This document shows, one piece after another, positions 42,589 to 51,890 of a stretch of DNA of 64,000 nt (position 1 is its first letter; every line of letters starts with the position of its first letter). The notes under the pieces are model-generated. The model did not search any database. It was not told the DNA's origin and saw only the letters and a program-made list of their open reading frames with translations. The position numbers were made by a program, and so were the translations under genes. Origin of the DNA: Mangrovimicrobium sp048323675 (lineage in GTDB: Bacteria; Pseudomonadota; Gammaproteobacteria; Pseudomonadales; Halieaceae); NCBI RefSeq assembly GCF_048323675.1, contig NZ_JBLWFK010000001.1, positions 62,001 through 126,000 of the forward strand, given 5' to 3'.

Positions 42589-44679
42589 ATGCTCAGTTAT
42601 GGCTCTGCATGGCTGGCTTATTCCGTTCTCGGACTCGGCCTGACCCTGCGCTGGCGCAATCGCGCCCTCAGCCTGTCCGCGCTGGTCTGTGTAGCCCTTA
42701 CTGCAATCTGGGGGGCAGTCGTCGCCATTGGCTCCCAGTTTGAGTACCCCCCGGTCAAACTGATCGAAATCGCTGAAGCCGCACGCAACGGCGCGTGGAT
42801 GTTCCTGTTATATAACCTTTATAGTCAGATGCTGGATGGCAAGGGGCGGTTTTTTGGCAACCGACAATGGCTGCCTTGGTTTTTCGCGGGTATTTGCCTG
42901 CTTCTCGTACACCTGTTCACTTCCGGTTGGTTACTGGAGCGGCTGGGTCTTCCCGCGGAACTGGAACGCACCTTTACGTTTCTGATGTGGCTGGGATTTA
43001 CCCTCGGATCGCTGGTATTACTTGAGCAGGTGTTTCGACTGAGTTCACTGACGGAGCGGTGGCGCCTCAAGTACCTCTTTCTCGGCCTCGGTTCAATTTT
43101 CGTCTTCGACTTCCTGATGTATACCGAGGGGCTGATCCTGAGGCAGGTCAATCCGCTGCTGTGGGAGGCGCGCGGTTTTATTGTCGCTTTTACCGCACCC
43201 CTGTTGGGAATATCGATTCTACGCAGCCAGAAGCGCAGCCCGGAAGCCCAGGTGTCGCGCAATGTCGTATTTCATACGGTTACCCTGCTGTTAGCCGGGG
43301 TTTATCTGATATTCATTTCCTGCGTCGCCTTTGCCATCAATGTCTACGGCGGTACCTGGGGTGGTGTACTGCAAATTACCTTCCTGTCCGTTGCGGGAAT
43401 TTTCTTTCTTACGGTTGTGCTTTCCTCCAGGGCGAGAGATGTACTGCGTGTCTGGATGAGCAAGCATTTCTTCAGTTATCGCTACGATTACCGGCGCGAA
43501 TGGCTGGATTTCACCCAGACGCTTGCAGAAAGTGCCAACGCGACTCCGACGGCCATTACCCAGGCGATGACTAAATTGTGTGGCAGTCCTTCCGCGCTGT
43601 TATGGATGCGTGCGGACAACGGCGAGTTCAGCCTGATTGAAAACTGGCAGATGGAAGAGCCCGGTGATGTTGGAGATTTTCGACCGATGGTCGAATGGCT
43701 TGAGCGAACTGCCTGGATCATCGATTTCAATGAACGGCAATATCATCCCGAGGTGTATACGGATTTGAAACTGCCGGAAGGGTTGGAGAACTTTCAGAGG
43801 GTCTGGCTGATTGTTCCACTGATGTTTACCAACCGCCTGCAGGGTATCCTGCTAATGACCCGGCCGGACGTCTTGCCGCAAATGAACTGGGAGGACCGCG
43901 ACCTGTTGAAGGTGGCGGGGCGCGCGGCTGCGACACACCTGGCTCGCTTCCAGGCCCATGCATCGCTGGTGGAATTGAGGCAGTTTGAAGCTTTTAACCG
44001 TCTGTCCGCTTACGTGGTACATGACCTGAAGAATATTCTTGCCCAGCAGTCCTTGATACTGTCCAACGCTTCCCGGCACCGGGAAAAGCCGGAATTTATT
44101 GACGACGTGTTTGAAACCATCGACAACTCCGTCCAGCGAATGACCCGTTTGATGGCCCAGATGCGCAGTGGATTGCGCGGATCGAGGAGGGAAACCGTCG
44201 AATTGGTACCCCTGCTGGAGCGCGTGATCAGCAATAAGAGCAATACCATGCCGGTTCCACGAATGGTTCGCGCGCGCCGTGAATATTTGGTGGAGGCAGA
44301 CGCAGAGCAGTTAACTACAGTATTCGGGCATATTATCCAGAATGCCCAGGATGCGACTTCACCGGGTGGTACGGTGACCGTCAGTCTGCAGGAGGAGCAG
44401 GACCGGGTGAAAGTGCTGATCAAGGATAGCGGTGTCGGTATGGATGAAAACTTTATTAAAAACCGCCTTTTCACACCTTTTGATACTACCAAGGGTTTGA
44501 CGGGAATGGGTATTGGAGTCGTAGAGAGCCGGGATTATATCCGCGGGCTTGGTGGAGAAGTCCAGGTAATGAGCAAACCCGGTGTGGGCAGTTGCTTTAC
44601 TGTGGTGCTACCATGTGCCTCCCATTTACACCTGAACAAGAATAAAGCAGTAAGCGAGGAAGCCGTCGTTGGAAAATAA
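42589..44679 (+). CDS. prsK: PEP-CTERM system histidine kinase PrsK
   Basis: A 696-residue membrane sensor kinase. About the first 300 residues hold eight or more membrane helices, beginning with LAYSVLGLGLTLRW. A GAF-like domain follows (about 320-460), then the dimerisation/phosphoacceptor helix VVHDLKNILAQQSL with His478, and the HATPase domain with FGHIIQNAQDATSPGG (N box) and DSGVGMDENF (G1). This order matches PrsK, which partners PrsR in XrtA-type exopolysaccharide loci. No ribosome site is obvious before ATG 42589. The last codons overlap prsR by 11 bases. Confidence 0.92.
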   Translation: MLSYGSAWLAYSVLGLGLTLRWRNRALSLSALVCVALTAIWGAVVAIGSQFEYPPVKLIEIAEAARNGAWMFLLYNLYSQMLDGKGRFFGNRQWLPWFFAGICLLLVHLFTSGWLLERLGLPAELERTFTFLMWLGFTLGSLVLLEQVFRLSSLTERWRLKYLFLGLGSIFVFDFLMYTEGLILRQVNPLLWEARGFIVAFTAPLLGISILRSQKRSPEAQVSRNVVFHTVTLLLAGVYLIFISCVAFAINVYGGTWGGVLQITFLSVAGIFFLTVVLSSRARDVLRVWMSKHFFSYRYDYRREWLDFTQTLAESANATPTAITQAMTKLCGSPSALLWMRADNGEFSLIENWQMEEPGDVGDFRPMVEWLERTAWIIDFNERQYHPEVYTDLKLPEGLENFQRVWLIVPLMFTNRLQGILLMTRPDVLPQMNWEDRDLLKVAGRAAATHLARFQAHASLVELRQFEAFNRLSAYVVHDLKNILAQQSLILSNASRHREKPEFIDDVFETIDNSVQRMTRLMAQMRSGLRGSRRETVELVPLLERVISNKSNTMPVPRMVRARREYLVEADAEQLTTVFGHIIQNAQDATSPGGTVTVSLQEEQDRVKVLIKDSGVGMDENFIKNRLFTPFDTTKGLTGMGIGVVESRDYIRGLGGEVQVMSKPGVGSCFTVVLPCASHLHLNKNKAVSEEAVVGK

Positions 44680-46024
44680 TAACAGGAAACTGCTTGTGGT
44701 CGAGGACGACCGCGGTCTGCAAAATCAGTTGCGTTGGGCATTCGAGGACTATGAAGTTCTGCTGGCGGGTAACCGCTCAGAGGGCATGGCGTTCCTGCGA
44801 CGGGACCAGCCTGGCGTAGTGCTCCTGGATCTCGGCTTGCCCCCTGACCCCGGTGGTGTAACCGAGGGAATGGCAACGCTGAAGGAAATTCTCACCCTGG
44901 CGCCGGAAACCAGGATCATAGTTATCACTGGCGATAACGATCGGAGCAATGCAGTAGAAGCAGTCACTGTTGGGGCCTACGATTTCTATCAAAAGCCGGT
45001 TGATGCGAGTGTGTTAAGTCTGATTGTCGAGCGCGCTTACCGGGTGCACGAATTGGAGGCAGAGAACAAGCGCCTCCAGCGCAACCAGCGCGATTCGCCC
45101 CTGGAAGGTGTCATTGCCAGCAGTTCACAAATGCTTGAAGCCTGCCGGCTGGTCGAACGTGTGGCTCCGACCAACGCCACCGTCCTATTATTGGGCGCCA
45201 GTGGCACAGGTAAAGAGCGCTTTGCCCAGGCAATTCACACCCTCAGTCCGCGTAGTGATAAGAAAATTGTCGCTATCAACTGTGCCGCAATTCCGGAAAA
45301 TCTCCTTGAATCGGAACTGTTTGGCCATGAAAAAGGCGCTTTTACGGGAGCTACCTCCCAGCATATCGGCAAGATTGAGCGCGCAGATGGTGGAACACTG
45401 TTCCTGGACGAGATCGGTGACCTCCCCCAGGAATTGCAGGCAAAGTTGCTGCGTTTTCTTCAGGAAAGGGTGATCGAACGCGTTGGTGGACGGCAGGAGA
45501 TTGCAGTAGATACGAGAATTATCTGTGCCACCCACCAGAACATCCAGCAAATGATCGAAACTGGCCAGTTCCGTGAGGATCTTTATTATCGAATTAGCGA
45601 GATTACGGTAAAAATTCCGCCGCTGAGAGAGCGGGAGGGTGACGCCGTGTTGCTTGCGAAGGCCTTTGTCGACCGGTTCAGCGAGGAAATAGGCGGCCCC
45701 CACAGAATTCTCAGCAAGGATGCGATATCGGCTATCGAAGTCTATGCCTGGCCAGGTAACGTCCGTGAACTGGAAAGCAAGGTGAAGCGGGCGATGATTC
45801 TCGCCGACGGCGGACAGATCACTGCTTCTGATCTCGAGCTTGCCGACGTGGAGGGAGATCCGTTACCCATAAACCTGCGCCATGTTCGCGAAGATGCGGA
45901 ACGCAAGGTGGTGCGCAGGGCTCTGGTGCAGTGTGATTTCAATATCAGTGATACAGCCCAGGTGCTTGGCGTGACGCGGCCGACGCTGTATAAGCTGCTG
46001 GAAAAATATAACCTCAAGAAGTGA
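44669..46024 (+). CDS. prsR: PEP-CTERM-box response regulator PrsR (sigma-54 activator)
   Basis: A 451-residue NtrC-type activator starting at TTG 44669, with AGGAAG before it. The receiver domain has Asp54 in VVLLDLGLPPD and a Lys in YQKP. The AAA+ domain has Walker A LLLGASGTGKERFAQ (174-188), the sigma-54 contact loop GAFTGA (223-228), and Walker B GGTLFLDEIGDL. The C-terminal Fis-type helix-turn-helix is SDTAQVLGVTRPTLYKLLEK. It should bind the TGTAAA-N7-GACA sites and open sigma-54 promoters in this locus. The overlap with prsK shows translational coupling. Confidence 0.95.
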   Translation: MENNNRKLLVVEDDRGLQNQLRWAFEDYEVLLAGNRSEGMAFLRRDQPGVVLLDLGLPPDPGGVTEGMATLKEILTLAPETRIIVITGDNDRSNAVEAVTVGAYDFYQKPVDASVLSLIVERAYRVHELEAENKRLQRNQRDSPLEGVIASSSQMLEACRLVERVAPTNATVLLLGASGTGKERFAQAIHTLSPRSDKKIVAINCAAIPENLLESELFGHEKGAFTGATSQHIGKIERADGGTLFLDEIGDLPQELQAKLLRFLQERVIERVGGRQEIAVDTRIICATHQNIQQMIETGQFREDLYYRISEITVKIPPLREREGDAVLLAKAFVDRFSEEIGGPHRILSKDAISAIEVYAWPGNVRELESKVKRAMILADGGQITASDLELADVEGDPLPINLRHVREDAERKVVRRALVQCDFNISDTAQVLGVTRPTLYKLLEKYNLKK

Positions 46025-46107
46025 ATACCCAGTTAATAAAATTTATAACAATACTTGGGGGTTTCTTCCGCTTTAGGCTCGATGAACATCGAAAAAAATT
46101 TCCTCAT

Positions 46108-46128
46108 GGTGTAAAAAAAACGGACACC
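46108..46128 (+). promoter_or_regulatory. Predicted PrsR-type enhancer site, copy 3
   Basis: TGTAAA, seven bases, GACACC on the plus strand, close to a palindrome (GGTGT...ACACC). It lies 266 bases upstream of the candidate sigma-54 promoter at 46395. Confidence 0.65.
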
Positions 46129-46156
46129 AGTTCCTCAGAAGGTAAATCCAAAGATA

Positions 46157-46186
46157 CGGAAATCCCGAAAATTGCTGGGATTTCCG
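46157..46186 (+). terminator. Probable terminator of the prsK-prsR operon
   Basis: CGGAAATCCC (46157-46166) and GGGATTTCCG (46177-46186) form a perfect 10-bp stem with a 10-base loop, followed by a T-rich run (TTTCTTCTTCATTTT). It is about 130 bases after the prsR stop and lies within the repeat array. Confidence 0.65.
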
Positions 46187-46227
46187 GCCTTTCTTCTTCA
46201 TTTTAAATACCAGAATTCTCCTTTAAT

Positions 46228-46248
46228 GATGTAAAGAAAACGAACATG
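46228..46248 (+). promoter_or_regulatory. Predicted PrsR-type enhancer site, copy 4
   Basis: TGTAAA, seven bases, AACATG on the plus strand; one step weaker than copies with GACA. It lies 146 bases upstream of the candidate sigma-54 promoter. Confidence 0.55.
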
Positions 46249-46345
46249 AGTTCGTTGGAAGAAAAATTACGCTTTTCAAAAAATCCTGTAAATACAGATA
46301 TTTCCGCCCATTTCCGCGATAGTTAAATCGAATATTTCCCGTGAT

Positions 46346-46366
46346 GGTGTAAAGAAAACGAACATC
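46346..46366 (+). promoter_or_regulatory. Predicted PrsR-type enhancer site, copy 5
   Basis: TGTAAA, seven bases, AACATC on the plus strand, identical in its core to copy 4. It lies 28 bases upstream of the candidate sigma-54 promoter. Confidence 0.55.
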
Positions 46367-46394
46367 ACTTCATCGTGCCGTTGTATTGTGAGAG

Positions 46395-46409
46395 GGGATT
46401 GTTTACTGC
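46395..46409 (+). promoter_or_regulatory. Candidate sigma-54 promoter for the export operon
   Basis: GGGATTGTTTACTGC has GG and GC with ten bases between, 41 bases before ATG 46451. Both elements match the consensus less well than at ugd or the small membrane protein gene, so this is the weakest plus-strand call. Confidence 0.45.
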
Positions 46410-46450
46410 ACACTAGGTCATCCGTTGTTGTATAGATGGTTGAATAATAA

Positions 46451-47017
46451 ATGTATAAAAAAAATATAACGGTCGCCTTCTTTGTCTTGATGATGAGCTG
46501 TTTTTTCCCCGTCGCTTTCGCGGATGCCGGTGGCTACAAAATTAATGCTGGAGATGTCCTCGAAATATTTGTCTGGAATGAGGAAGCCCTTAGCCGGGAG
46601 GTGAGAGTACGTCCTGATGGCTATATCAGCGTTCCCCTGGCAGGTGAGATACATGCGGGCGGTAAAACTCCCAGCGAGGTTACCGAGACAATTCGTGTTG
46701 CGTTGTCGACATACCTGAACGACGGTCCTGTTGTCACTGTTTCGCTTCGAGCCCTGGAAGGAAACATTGTTTATGTAATGGGAAAGGTAAACCGTCCGGG
46801 AGCATTCCCTGTTATTGCTCCCGTAGACGTGGCGCAGGCGCTGGCATGGGCGGGTGGCCTGAATTCATTTGCGGATGAAGATGATATCCAGGTGTTGCGC
46901 CGGAATGTGGATGGTACGCAAACCGCGATGCCTTTTGATTACGGCGCGATCGAGAACGGCGAGCATCTGGACACCAATATCATCTTGCAGAGCGGCGACC
47001 TGATTGTGGTTCCCTGA
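46451..47017 (+). CDS. Polysaccharide export protein, XrtA/PEP-CTERM system (Wza-like)
   Basis: A 188-residue secreted protein of the polysaccharide export family. Signal peptide ends near VAFAD. The Poly_export domain starts YKINAGDVLEIFVWNEEALS and has VRVRPDGYISVPLAGEI; an SLBB-type domain follows with VYVMGKVNRPGAFPV. It would form part of the outer-membrane/periplasmic channel that exports the polymer. It is the first gene of the export operon; a beta-barrel gene starts 5 bases after it. No lipobox is seen, so it may be soluble or periplasmic, unlike Wza. Confidence 0.9.
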   Translation: MYKKNITVAFFVLMMSCFFPVAFADAGGYKINAGDVLEIFVWNEEALSREVRVRPDGYISVPLAGEIHAGGKTPSEVTETIRVALSTYLNDGPVVTVSLRALEGNIVYVMGKVNRPGAFPVIAPVDVAQALAWAGGLNSFADEDDIQVLRRNVDGTQTAMPFDYGAIENGEHLDTNIILQSGDLIVVP

Positions 47018-47022
47018 ATATC

Positions 47023-48279
47023 ATGGACGCGGTTCGACAGTCAGCGGTACTTGCGGTTATTGCGATATTTTTGTCGGCGCGCGCAATTTCGGCCGAGACG
47101 TCCATCAGTGGTAGCGCGGGGTTCGAGTACGAATACAACGACAATATCCGCATCACGCCGGAAAACCGCATTTCTCTTTCCGGCTGGCTGGCTAATGCTG
47201 GCGTGTCCGGCCGCTGGGCAACGCCGCGTTTCAGCGCGGAATCTACTTTGAGGCTGTATTCGGAGCATTACGACAGCGCTGACAGCAAAGATCTTTCGCC
47301 AAACTTTGCGGAACCAGATGCAGATGACTTTGACAGTGACAACCAGGATTTTTCCGCCAGTATCGCCTACGACTGGGAACGGCAAAGGCTCTCACTGTAT
47401 GGCCAGTACCGACGTGACAGCACACTGAACACGCAGTTCCTGGATACGGGCCTGGGAGGTCTGGCGCAGATACAGGGCGCGACCCGTGAAGAGCGAATCG
47501 TCTTGCGGCCGGAATGGTCGTGGCAACTTACGGAACGGCAGCGCCTGCAGTCGACACTGCAATGGCAGGAAGTGGATTACGAGAGCGAGCTATTCCAGGA
47601 CTACGACTACAGCCTGATGAATGTTGCCTGGAGCTACCTGTTGAACGAGCGCTTGTATCTGCAGATGGTGCCGAATTATGCGCTCTACAGGAATAGGGCG
47701 CTAAACAGCGTGGAGTCGACGACCTATGGGCTGCAGGCCGGCGTTATCTGGGCATTCTCGGAAAAACTGCGTTTCAACGTTCTTGTGGGTGCGACAGAAG
47801 TCAGTACAAAAATCGATGGTGGTTACTACACCTTTGATATTGAGAACTTCCGGATTGTATTCGTTGAGTTTGAGGATCAGGACAGTAACGGGTTTACCGG
47901 AAATATGTCCGTGGATTTCCAGGAAGAGCAGTACAGCCTGAATTTCACGATGTTTTCACGTTATTCACCCAGCGCCGATGGCGGCCTGCGTGAAGATTCC
48001 CAGGCCAGTTTTGTCTGGAACTGGGAGCCAGTGGAACGCCTGCGCCTGGATGTCGATACGCGCTACGGTTTGTCGAAACGCGCAAGTTCAGCGATCGCTC
48101 AGGAGCGCGAATACGGGGAAGTGGGCGTACGTATTGGATACCAGTTTGCCGAAAACTGGTGGGTTAGCGGGCGTTACCGATATCGCACACAACAATATAA
48201 AGCTGCAAGTGCGGGGGCGGGAGACAGCAATCTTGTATCGGCCGGTGTCTCTTACCGATTGCCAAGGGAAATATTGTAG
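47023..48279 (+). CDS. Outer-membrane beta-barrel protein of the PEP-CTERM system
   Basis: A 418-residue protein with signal peptide (end near AISAE) and a barrel-like pattern of amphipathic strands rich in Tyr, Trp and Arg: SAGFEYEYNDNIRIT near the N-terminus, then LSLYGQYRRDSTLN and WVSGRYRYRTQQYK. The last residues are SYRLPREIL, so a final aromatic is lacking. It matches the TIGR03016-type family found beside XrtA-linked export genes, where it is the likely outer-membrane pore for the polysaccharide. Start ATG 47023, 5 bases after the preceding stop. Confidence 0.85.
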   Translation: MDAVRQSAVLAVIAIFLSARAISAETSISGSAGFEYEYNDNIRITPENRISLSGWLANAGVSGRWATPRFSAESTLRLYSEHYDSADSKDLSPNFAEPDADDFDSDNQDFSASIAYDWERQRLSLYGQYRRDSTLNTQFLDTGLGGLAQIQGATREERIVLRPEWSWQLTERQRLQSTLQWQEVDYESELFQDYDYSLMNVAWSYLLNERLYLQMVPNYALYRNRALNSVESTTYGLQAGVIWAFSEKLRFNVLVGATEVSTKIDGGYYTFDIENFRIVFVEFEDQDSNGFTGNMSVDFQEEQYSLNFTMFSRYSPSADGGLREDSQASFVWNWEPVERLRLDVDTRYGLSKRASSAIAQEREYGEVGVRIGYQFAENWWVSGRYRYRTQQYKAASAGAGDSNLVSAGVSYRLPREIL

Positions 48280-48355
48280 CCCGTGCCATCGACCGTAATC
48301 GCTCGCGGCTTTGACTGTGGCTGATAGCGACACCACAAACAGAACAGGTGCTTAG

Positions 48356-50128
48356 ATGACAATTGCTGAACAGCCCGTTGCATTTGCGAGTGAACCGATG
48401 CAGACCATGGGCATACAGGACTATATCGCGGGGTTCAGGCGGCGGCGTAAATCGATACTTCTGACTTTCGGCTGCCTGTTTGTGGTAGTGCTCCTGACAG
48501 CCTTGCTGTGGCCCGCGAGCTACAAGACTTCAGCCACTATTTTGATCGAAGAGCAGGAAATTCCCGAAGACATGGTGCGTTCGACCGTCACCAGTTTTGC
48601 CACCCAGCAGATCGAGGTGATACGTGCCAGGGTTTTGACCCTGGAGAACATCATGCAACTCGTTCGAAAAAATCAGTTGTACGATGATAAAGAACTGGCA
48701 AGTATGCCGCGCACGGAGGTCCTCGAGGAGTTTATTGACTCTGTGAGCCTTGACCTGCTCAACTCCCAGGTAGTCGATCCCCGCAGTGGTCGTCCAATGG
48801 AGGCAACCATCGCATTTACACTTTCGTTTGAAGCGGATGATCCCGCGAAGTCCCTGAAAATCACCAACGAATTGACCAGCCTGTTCCTCAACGAAAATCT
48901 CAGGAACCGTACGGAGAAAACGTCTTCTACCGCGGAGTTCCTGCGAGGTGAAGTAGAAAAGTCCTCAGATGAAATGCGAAACCTGGAGGCTGAACTCGCA
49001 CAATTCAAAACCGCCAACCAGGCTGCCTTGCCCGAAGTCTACCGGCTGAATATGCAAAACATGGTGCGCTACCAGACCCAGCTTGTGGGGTTGGAGTCGC
49101 GGAACCAGGAATTGATCAAACGGGAGGGCGACCTTGTTGCCCGCCTCGCGACAACCAACAAATATTCTCCCGTTGTTTTGCCCACTGGAGAAGCGGTACT
49201 GGGCGATGTTGATCGCCTGAAAGCGCTTCAGTCTGAATACAGCCGAGTGGCCGCTCGCTATTCGCTAACCCACCCCGACGTTGTGCGTCTGCAACGCGAG
49301 ATAGATTCGCTGCTCGCTTCTACAGGTGGTGCCGGTAACAGAGACGAATTGCTGAGACTGTTGGAGAGCAGACAGAGCGAATTGAATGCTCTTGAAGCGA
49401 AATATGCGGACACCTATCCCGATGTGGTGGCGCAGAGGAAGATTGTCGAGCAACTCCAGCGGCAGATCGAAAGTATGGATGACGTCGGCGCCGCACCACC
49501 GCCAGATAATCCCGCTTACCTGATGCTGGATAACCAGTTGCAGACTGTGCGTATTGAAAAGGGGAGTCTGGATGAGCAGATTTCACAGCTGGAAGAGCAA
49601 ATTGATTCGCTATCCGTTGCGGCAGTTAACGCTCCGGTGATTGAGCGCCAGTACACCAATATGGTTCGAAATCTCGAGCTAATCAGTGCCAAAAACCTTG
49701 AACTCAGGGCAAAGCTGAAGGAAGCGGAACTTGCCGGTGAGTTGGAAGCCGGACGCAAGGGACAGCGCTTTACCATGGTGGAACCGCCCATCATGCCAGA
49801 GGAACCCTCCAGCCCGAATCGGCCAGCGATTCTGGTTCTTGGCATTGTATTCGCGGCGGGTGCGGGCATTGGAGTCGGCCTGTTGCTGGAAGCAATGGAC
49901 GGCAGTATCCGCAGTCCGCAGCAGTTATCGCAGCTTATGGGAGTGGCGCCGCTGGTCACAATCCCCTACATAAATTCCCCCGAAGAGACTGCCGCCGCGG
50001 ACCCCCAGCGCAAGCGTTACTGGCTGTTGGGGGGCGGAGTCGCTGGAACGCTAGTTGTTCTACTGGCGCTACATTTTTTTGTCAGGCCACTGGATGTGAT
50101 GTGGTACGAAATTCTGGGCAAGCTTTGA
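48356..50128 (+). CDS. Polysaccharide chain-length determinant / Wzc-type membrane protein
   Basis: A 590-residue inner-membrane protein. Membrane helix 1 is at about 39-61 (ILLTFGCLFVVVLLTALLWP), then a Wzz-type domain and a long coiled coil (about 190-420, with FKTANQAALPEVYRLNMQNM and repeated Glu/Gln/Leu heptads). A second helix follows at about 486-506 (AILVLGIVFAAGAGIGVGLL), and a third near the C-terminus (LLGGGVAGTLVVLLALHFFV). It controls chain length and spans the periplasm in complex with the tyrosine autokinase encoded next. The kinase is a separate protein, as in the XrtA and Gram-positive layout. Confidence 0.92.
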   Translation: MTIAEQPVAFASEPMQTMGIQDYIAGFRRRRKSILLTFGCLFVVVLLTALLWPASYKTSATILIEEQEIPEDMVRSTVTSFATQQIEVIRARVLTLENIMQLVRKNQLYDDKELASMPRTEVLEEFIDSVSLDLLNSQVVDPRSGRPMEATIAFTLSFEADDPAKSLKITNELTSLFLNENLRNRTEKTSSTAEFLRGEVEKSSDEMRNLEAELAQFKTANQAALPEVYRLNMQNMVRYQTQLVGLESRNQELIKREGDLVARLATTNKYSPVVLPTGEAVLGDVDRLKALQSEYSRVAARYSLTHPDVVRLQREIDSLLASTGGAGNRDELLRLLESRQSELNALEAKYADTYPDVVAQRKIVEQLQRQIESMDDVGAAPPPDNPAYLMLDNQLQTVRIEKGSLDEQISQLEEQIDSLSVAAVNAPVIERQYTNMVRNLELISAKNLELRAKLKEAELAGELEAGRKGQRFTMVEPPIMPEEPSSPNRPAILVLGIVFAAGAGIGVGLLLEAMDGSIRSPQQLSQLMGVAPLVTIPYINSPEETAAADPQRKRYWLLGGGVAGTLVVLLALHFFVRPLDVMWYEILGKL

Positions 50129-50148
50129 GCGGGTGAGAGAAAAGTCTG

Positions 50149-50952
50149 ATGGAATATGTAAAGGACGCGATAGACAAGGCGCGCAAGGAGCGGCGGGCAG
50201 AGGCAAAAAGTGCGCGCGCCGGTTATCGGGCCGGGATTAACCCGTCAGGTACTAAGGATGATTCGCCGGAATTGCGTCGTGGCGAAACCTGTACTCGGGT
50301 GGAAGCGCCTGACAAAGACACTCTGCTCAAAAGCCGTATTGTTGCCGCGTTTGAACATGATGAAAGGGCTGAGCCCTATCGCCAGTTGCGCACTCAGATA
50401 CTGAAAAAATTCCGCGAGCAGGGCTGGCGTACACTGGCGATTACCAGTGCCCATGCTGATGCCGGTAAGTCACTGACTGCGTTGAATACTGCGATTGCCC
50501 TATCCAGGGATGTGAACCAGACCGTGCTGCTGGTAGACCTTGATTTCAAGGGGCCGGATCTACTGGGCATGTTGGGGCTGTCTACCGGAGCCGGGCTGGT
50601 CGAGTACCTGCAGGACGCAGTCGAACTGCAGGATATCCTGGTCAATCCGGGTATGGAGCGACTGACAATCCTGCCCGCAAACCCTGTCTCAGGGGCGACT
50701 TCGGAAATACTGTCTTCACCGCAAATGAAGCGGGCGCTTGACGAAATCGTATACCGCTATGACGACAGGATTATCGTATTCGACCTTCCACCCCTGTTGC
50801 GGGACGACGACGCCCTGGTGTTTGTGCCTTACGTCGATACGACACTATTGGTAGTGGAAAGCGGTGTGACAACGCCCGAGGAAATGGAGCGTTGCATACA
50901 ACTGCTGGAAGGCGTTGACATCCTGGGGACGATTTTAAACAAATCATACTGA
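50149..50952 (+). CDS. XrtA-associated tyrosine autokinase (BY-kinase)
   Basis: A 267-residue cytoplasmic kinase. A basic N-terminal segment (MEYVKDAIDKARKERRAEAK) precedes the P-loop domain. Walker A is TSAHADAGKSL (99-109), Walker A' VLLVDLDFKGPDLLG, and the late Walker B is IIVFDLPPLLRDDDA. The C-terminus ends in LNKSY, with a single Tyr rather than a Tyr cluster. It cycles with the chain-length protein to drive polymer export. This family (TIGR03018-type) is restricted to exosortase-linked loci. An ATPase gene follows 17 bases after the stop. Confidence 0.9.
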   Translation: MEYVKDAIDKARKERRAEAKSARAGYRAGINPSGTKDDSPELRRGETCTRVEAPDKDTLLKSRIVAAFEHDERAEPYRQLRTQILKKFREQGWRTLAITSAHADAGKSLTALNTAIALSRDVNQTVLLVDLDFKGPDLLGMLGLSTGAGLVEYLQDAVELQDILVNPGMERLTILPANPVSGATSEILSSPQMKRALDEIVYRYDDRIIVFDLPPLLRDDDALVFVPYVDTTLLVVESGVTTPEEMERCIQLLEGVDILGTILNKSY

Positions 50953-50969
50953 CAAAACGGCAGTGCACT

Positions 50970-51890
50970 ATGTACCTCGAGCATTATGGTCTTACAACCA
51001 GGCCCTTTGATCTGAATCCCGATCCGGCCTTTCTGTATCTCTCGTCACAACACGAGATTGCCTATTCGATGCTCGAGTACGGACTCCTGTCCCAGCGCGG
51101 AATTACTGTTATTACAGGTGAGGTTGGTTCAGGCAAGACGACACTGCTGCGCCACCTGCTTAACAACCATGACGCGGACGAGATACAGGTCGGATTGCTC
51201 GCGGATACCGACGAGGAAACCGCAGAGCAGTTGTACCAGTGGATTTCCATGTCCTTCAACCTCGACCACACCACGGACAAAATAACGCTGAAGAAAAATT
51301 TTCAGAATTTCCTCGTGCAAAATTATAGCAAGGGCAAGACCTGTGTTCTGATCGTGGACGAGGCCCAGAACCTGAGCTTGAAGGCTCTCGAAAAGCTTCG
51401 ACTTCTGAATAATATAAACACCGGTGAGGATGAACTGCTGAAAATCATCCTGATGGGGCAGCCGGAGTTGGTCGAGAAACTTCGGAATCCTCATTTAAAG
51501 CAATTTGCGCAGCGCATTACTGTCGAATACCACCTCTATCCGCTGGCCGTGGAAGAGACGCCAAAGTATATCTCCCACCGGTTGAACCGGGCGGGATCAG
51601 GACGCGAGGTTTTTGACAAAAGCGCAATTTATTCCGTGTATTTCTTTTCCGGAGGCATTCCTCGCCTCATCAATATGCTCTGTGATTACGCACTGCTTTA
51701 CGGTTATGCCAAAGGTGTTCGGACGCTCGATACCAAAGTAATACTGGAAGTCGTACGAGGCCGGCGGATTGGTGGTGTGGCGTTCATAGACGAGATTAGC
51801 GAGGACATGGAAATCGCCCGTGAATTTGTACTGGGCGAATCCGGACTGGACCTGCTTGATTCCCTGAAACGCGTAGAGAGTATCTCATGA
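50970..51890 (+). CDS. XrtA/PEP-CTERM system-associated ATPase (ExeA-like)
   Basis: A 306-residue AAA+ ATPase. It starts MYLEHYGLTTRPFDLNPDP, the usual opening of TIGR03015-type proteins. Walker A GEVGSGKTTLLR (50-61), Walker B CVLIVDEAQNL, sensor segment LKIILMGQPELVEKL, and an Arg-finger region near QRITVEYHLYPL. The C-terminal helical lid runs to about 270. Its task in the system is not established; ExeA-like proteins act in assembly of envelope complexes. It overlaps the next gene by 4 bases (ATGA). Confidence 0.93.
   Translation: MYLEHYGLTTRPFDLNPDPAFLYLSSQHEIAYSMLEYGLLSQRGITVITGEVGSGKTTLLRHLLNNHDADEIQVGLLADTDEETAEQLYQWISMSFNLDHTTDKITLKKNFQNFLVQNYSKGKTCVLIVDEAQNLSLKALEKLRLLNNINTGEDELLKIILMGQPELVEKLRNPHLKQFAQRITVEYHLYPLAVEETPKYISHRLNRAGSGREVFDKSAIYSVYFFSGGIPRLINMLCDYALLYGYAKGVRTLDTKVILEVVRGRRIGGVAFIDEISEDMEIAREFVLGESGLDLLDSLKRVESIS

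Larger units (their letters stand above)
46101..46370 (+). repeat. Three diverged copies of a repeat of about 119 bp upstream of the export operon
   Basis: Units starting near 46101, 46220 and 46338 share the order: a C-rich start, TGTAAA-N7-ACA site, a TTC-rich stretch, and TTTCCGGCC/TTTCCGCCC-type sequence. Spacing between the enhancer-like sites is 120 and 118 bases. The copies have diverged, so this is an old duplication. Together they fill most of the 426-base gap between prsR and the first export gene. Confidence 0.6.

Noticed and set aside
46021..46206. 61-codon plus-strand frame after prsR
   Set aside because: It spans the enhancer-like site and terminator of the repeat array and resembles no protein.
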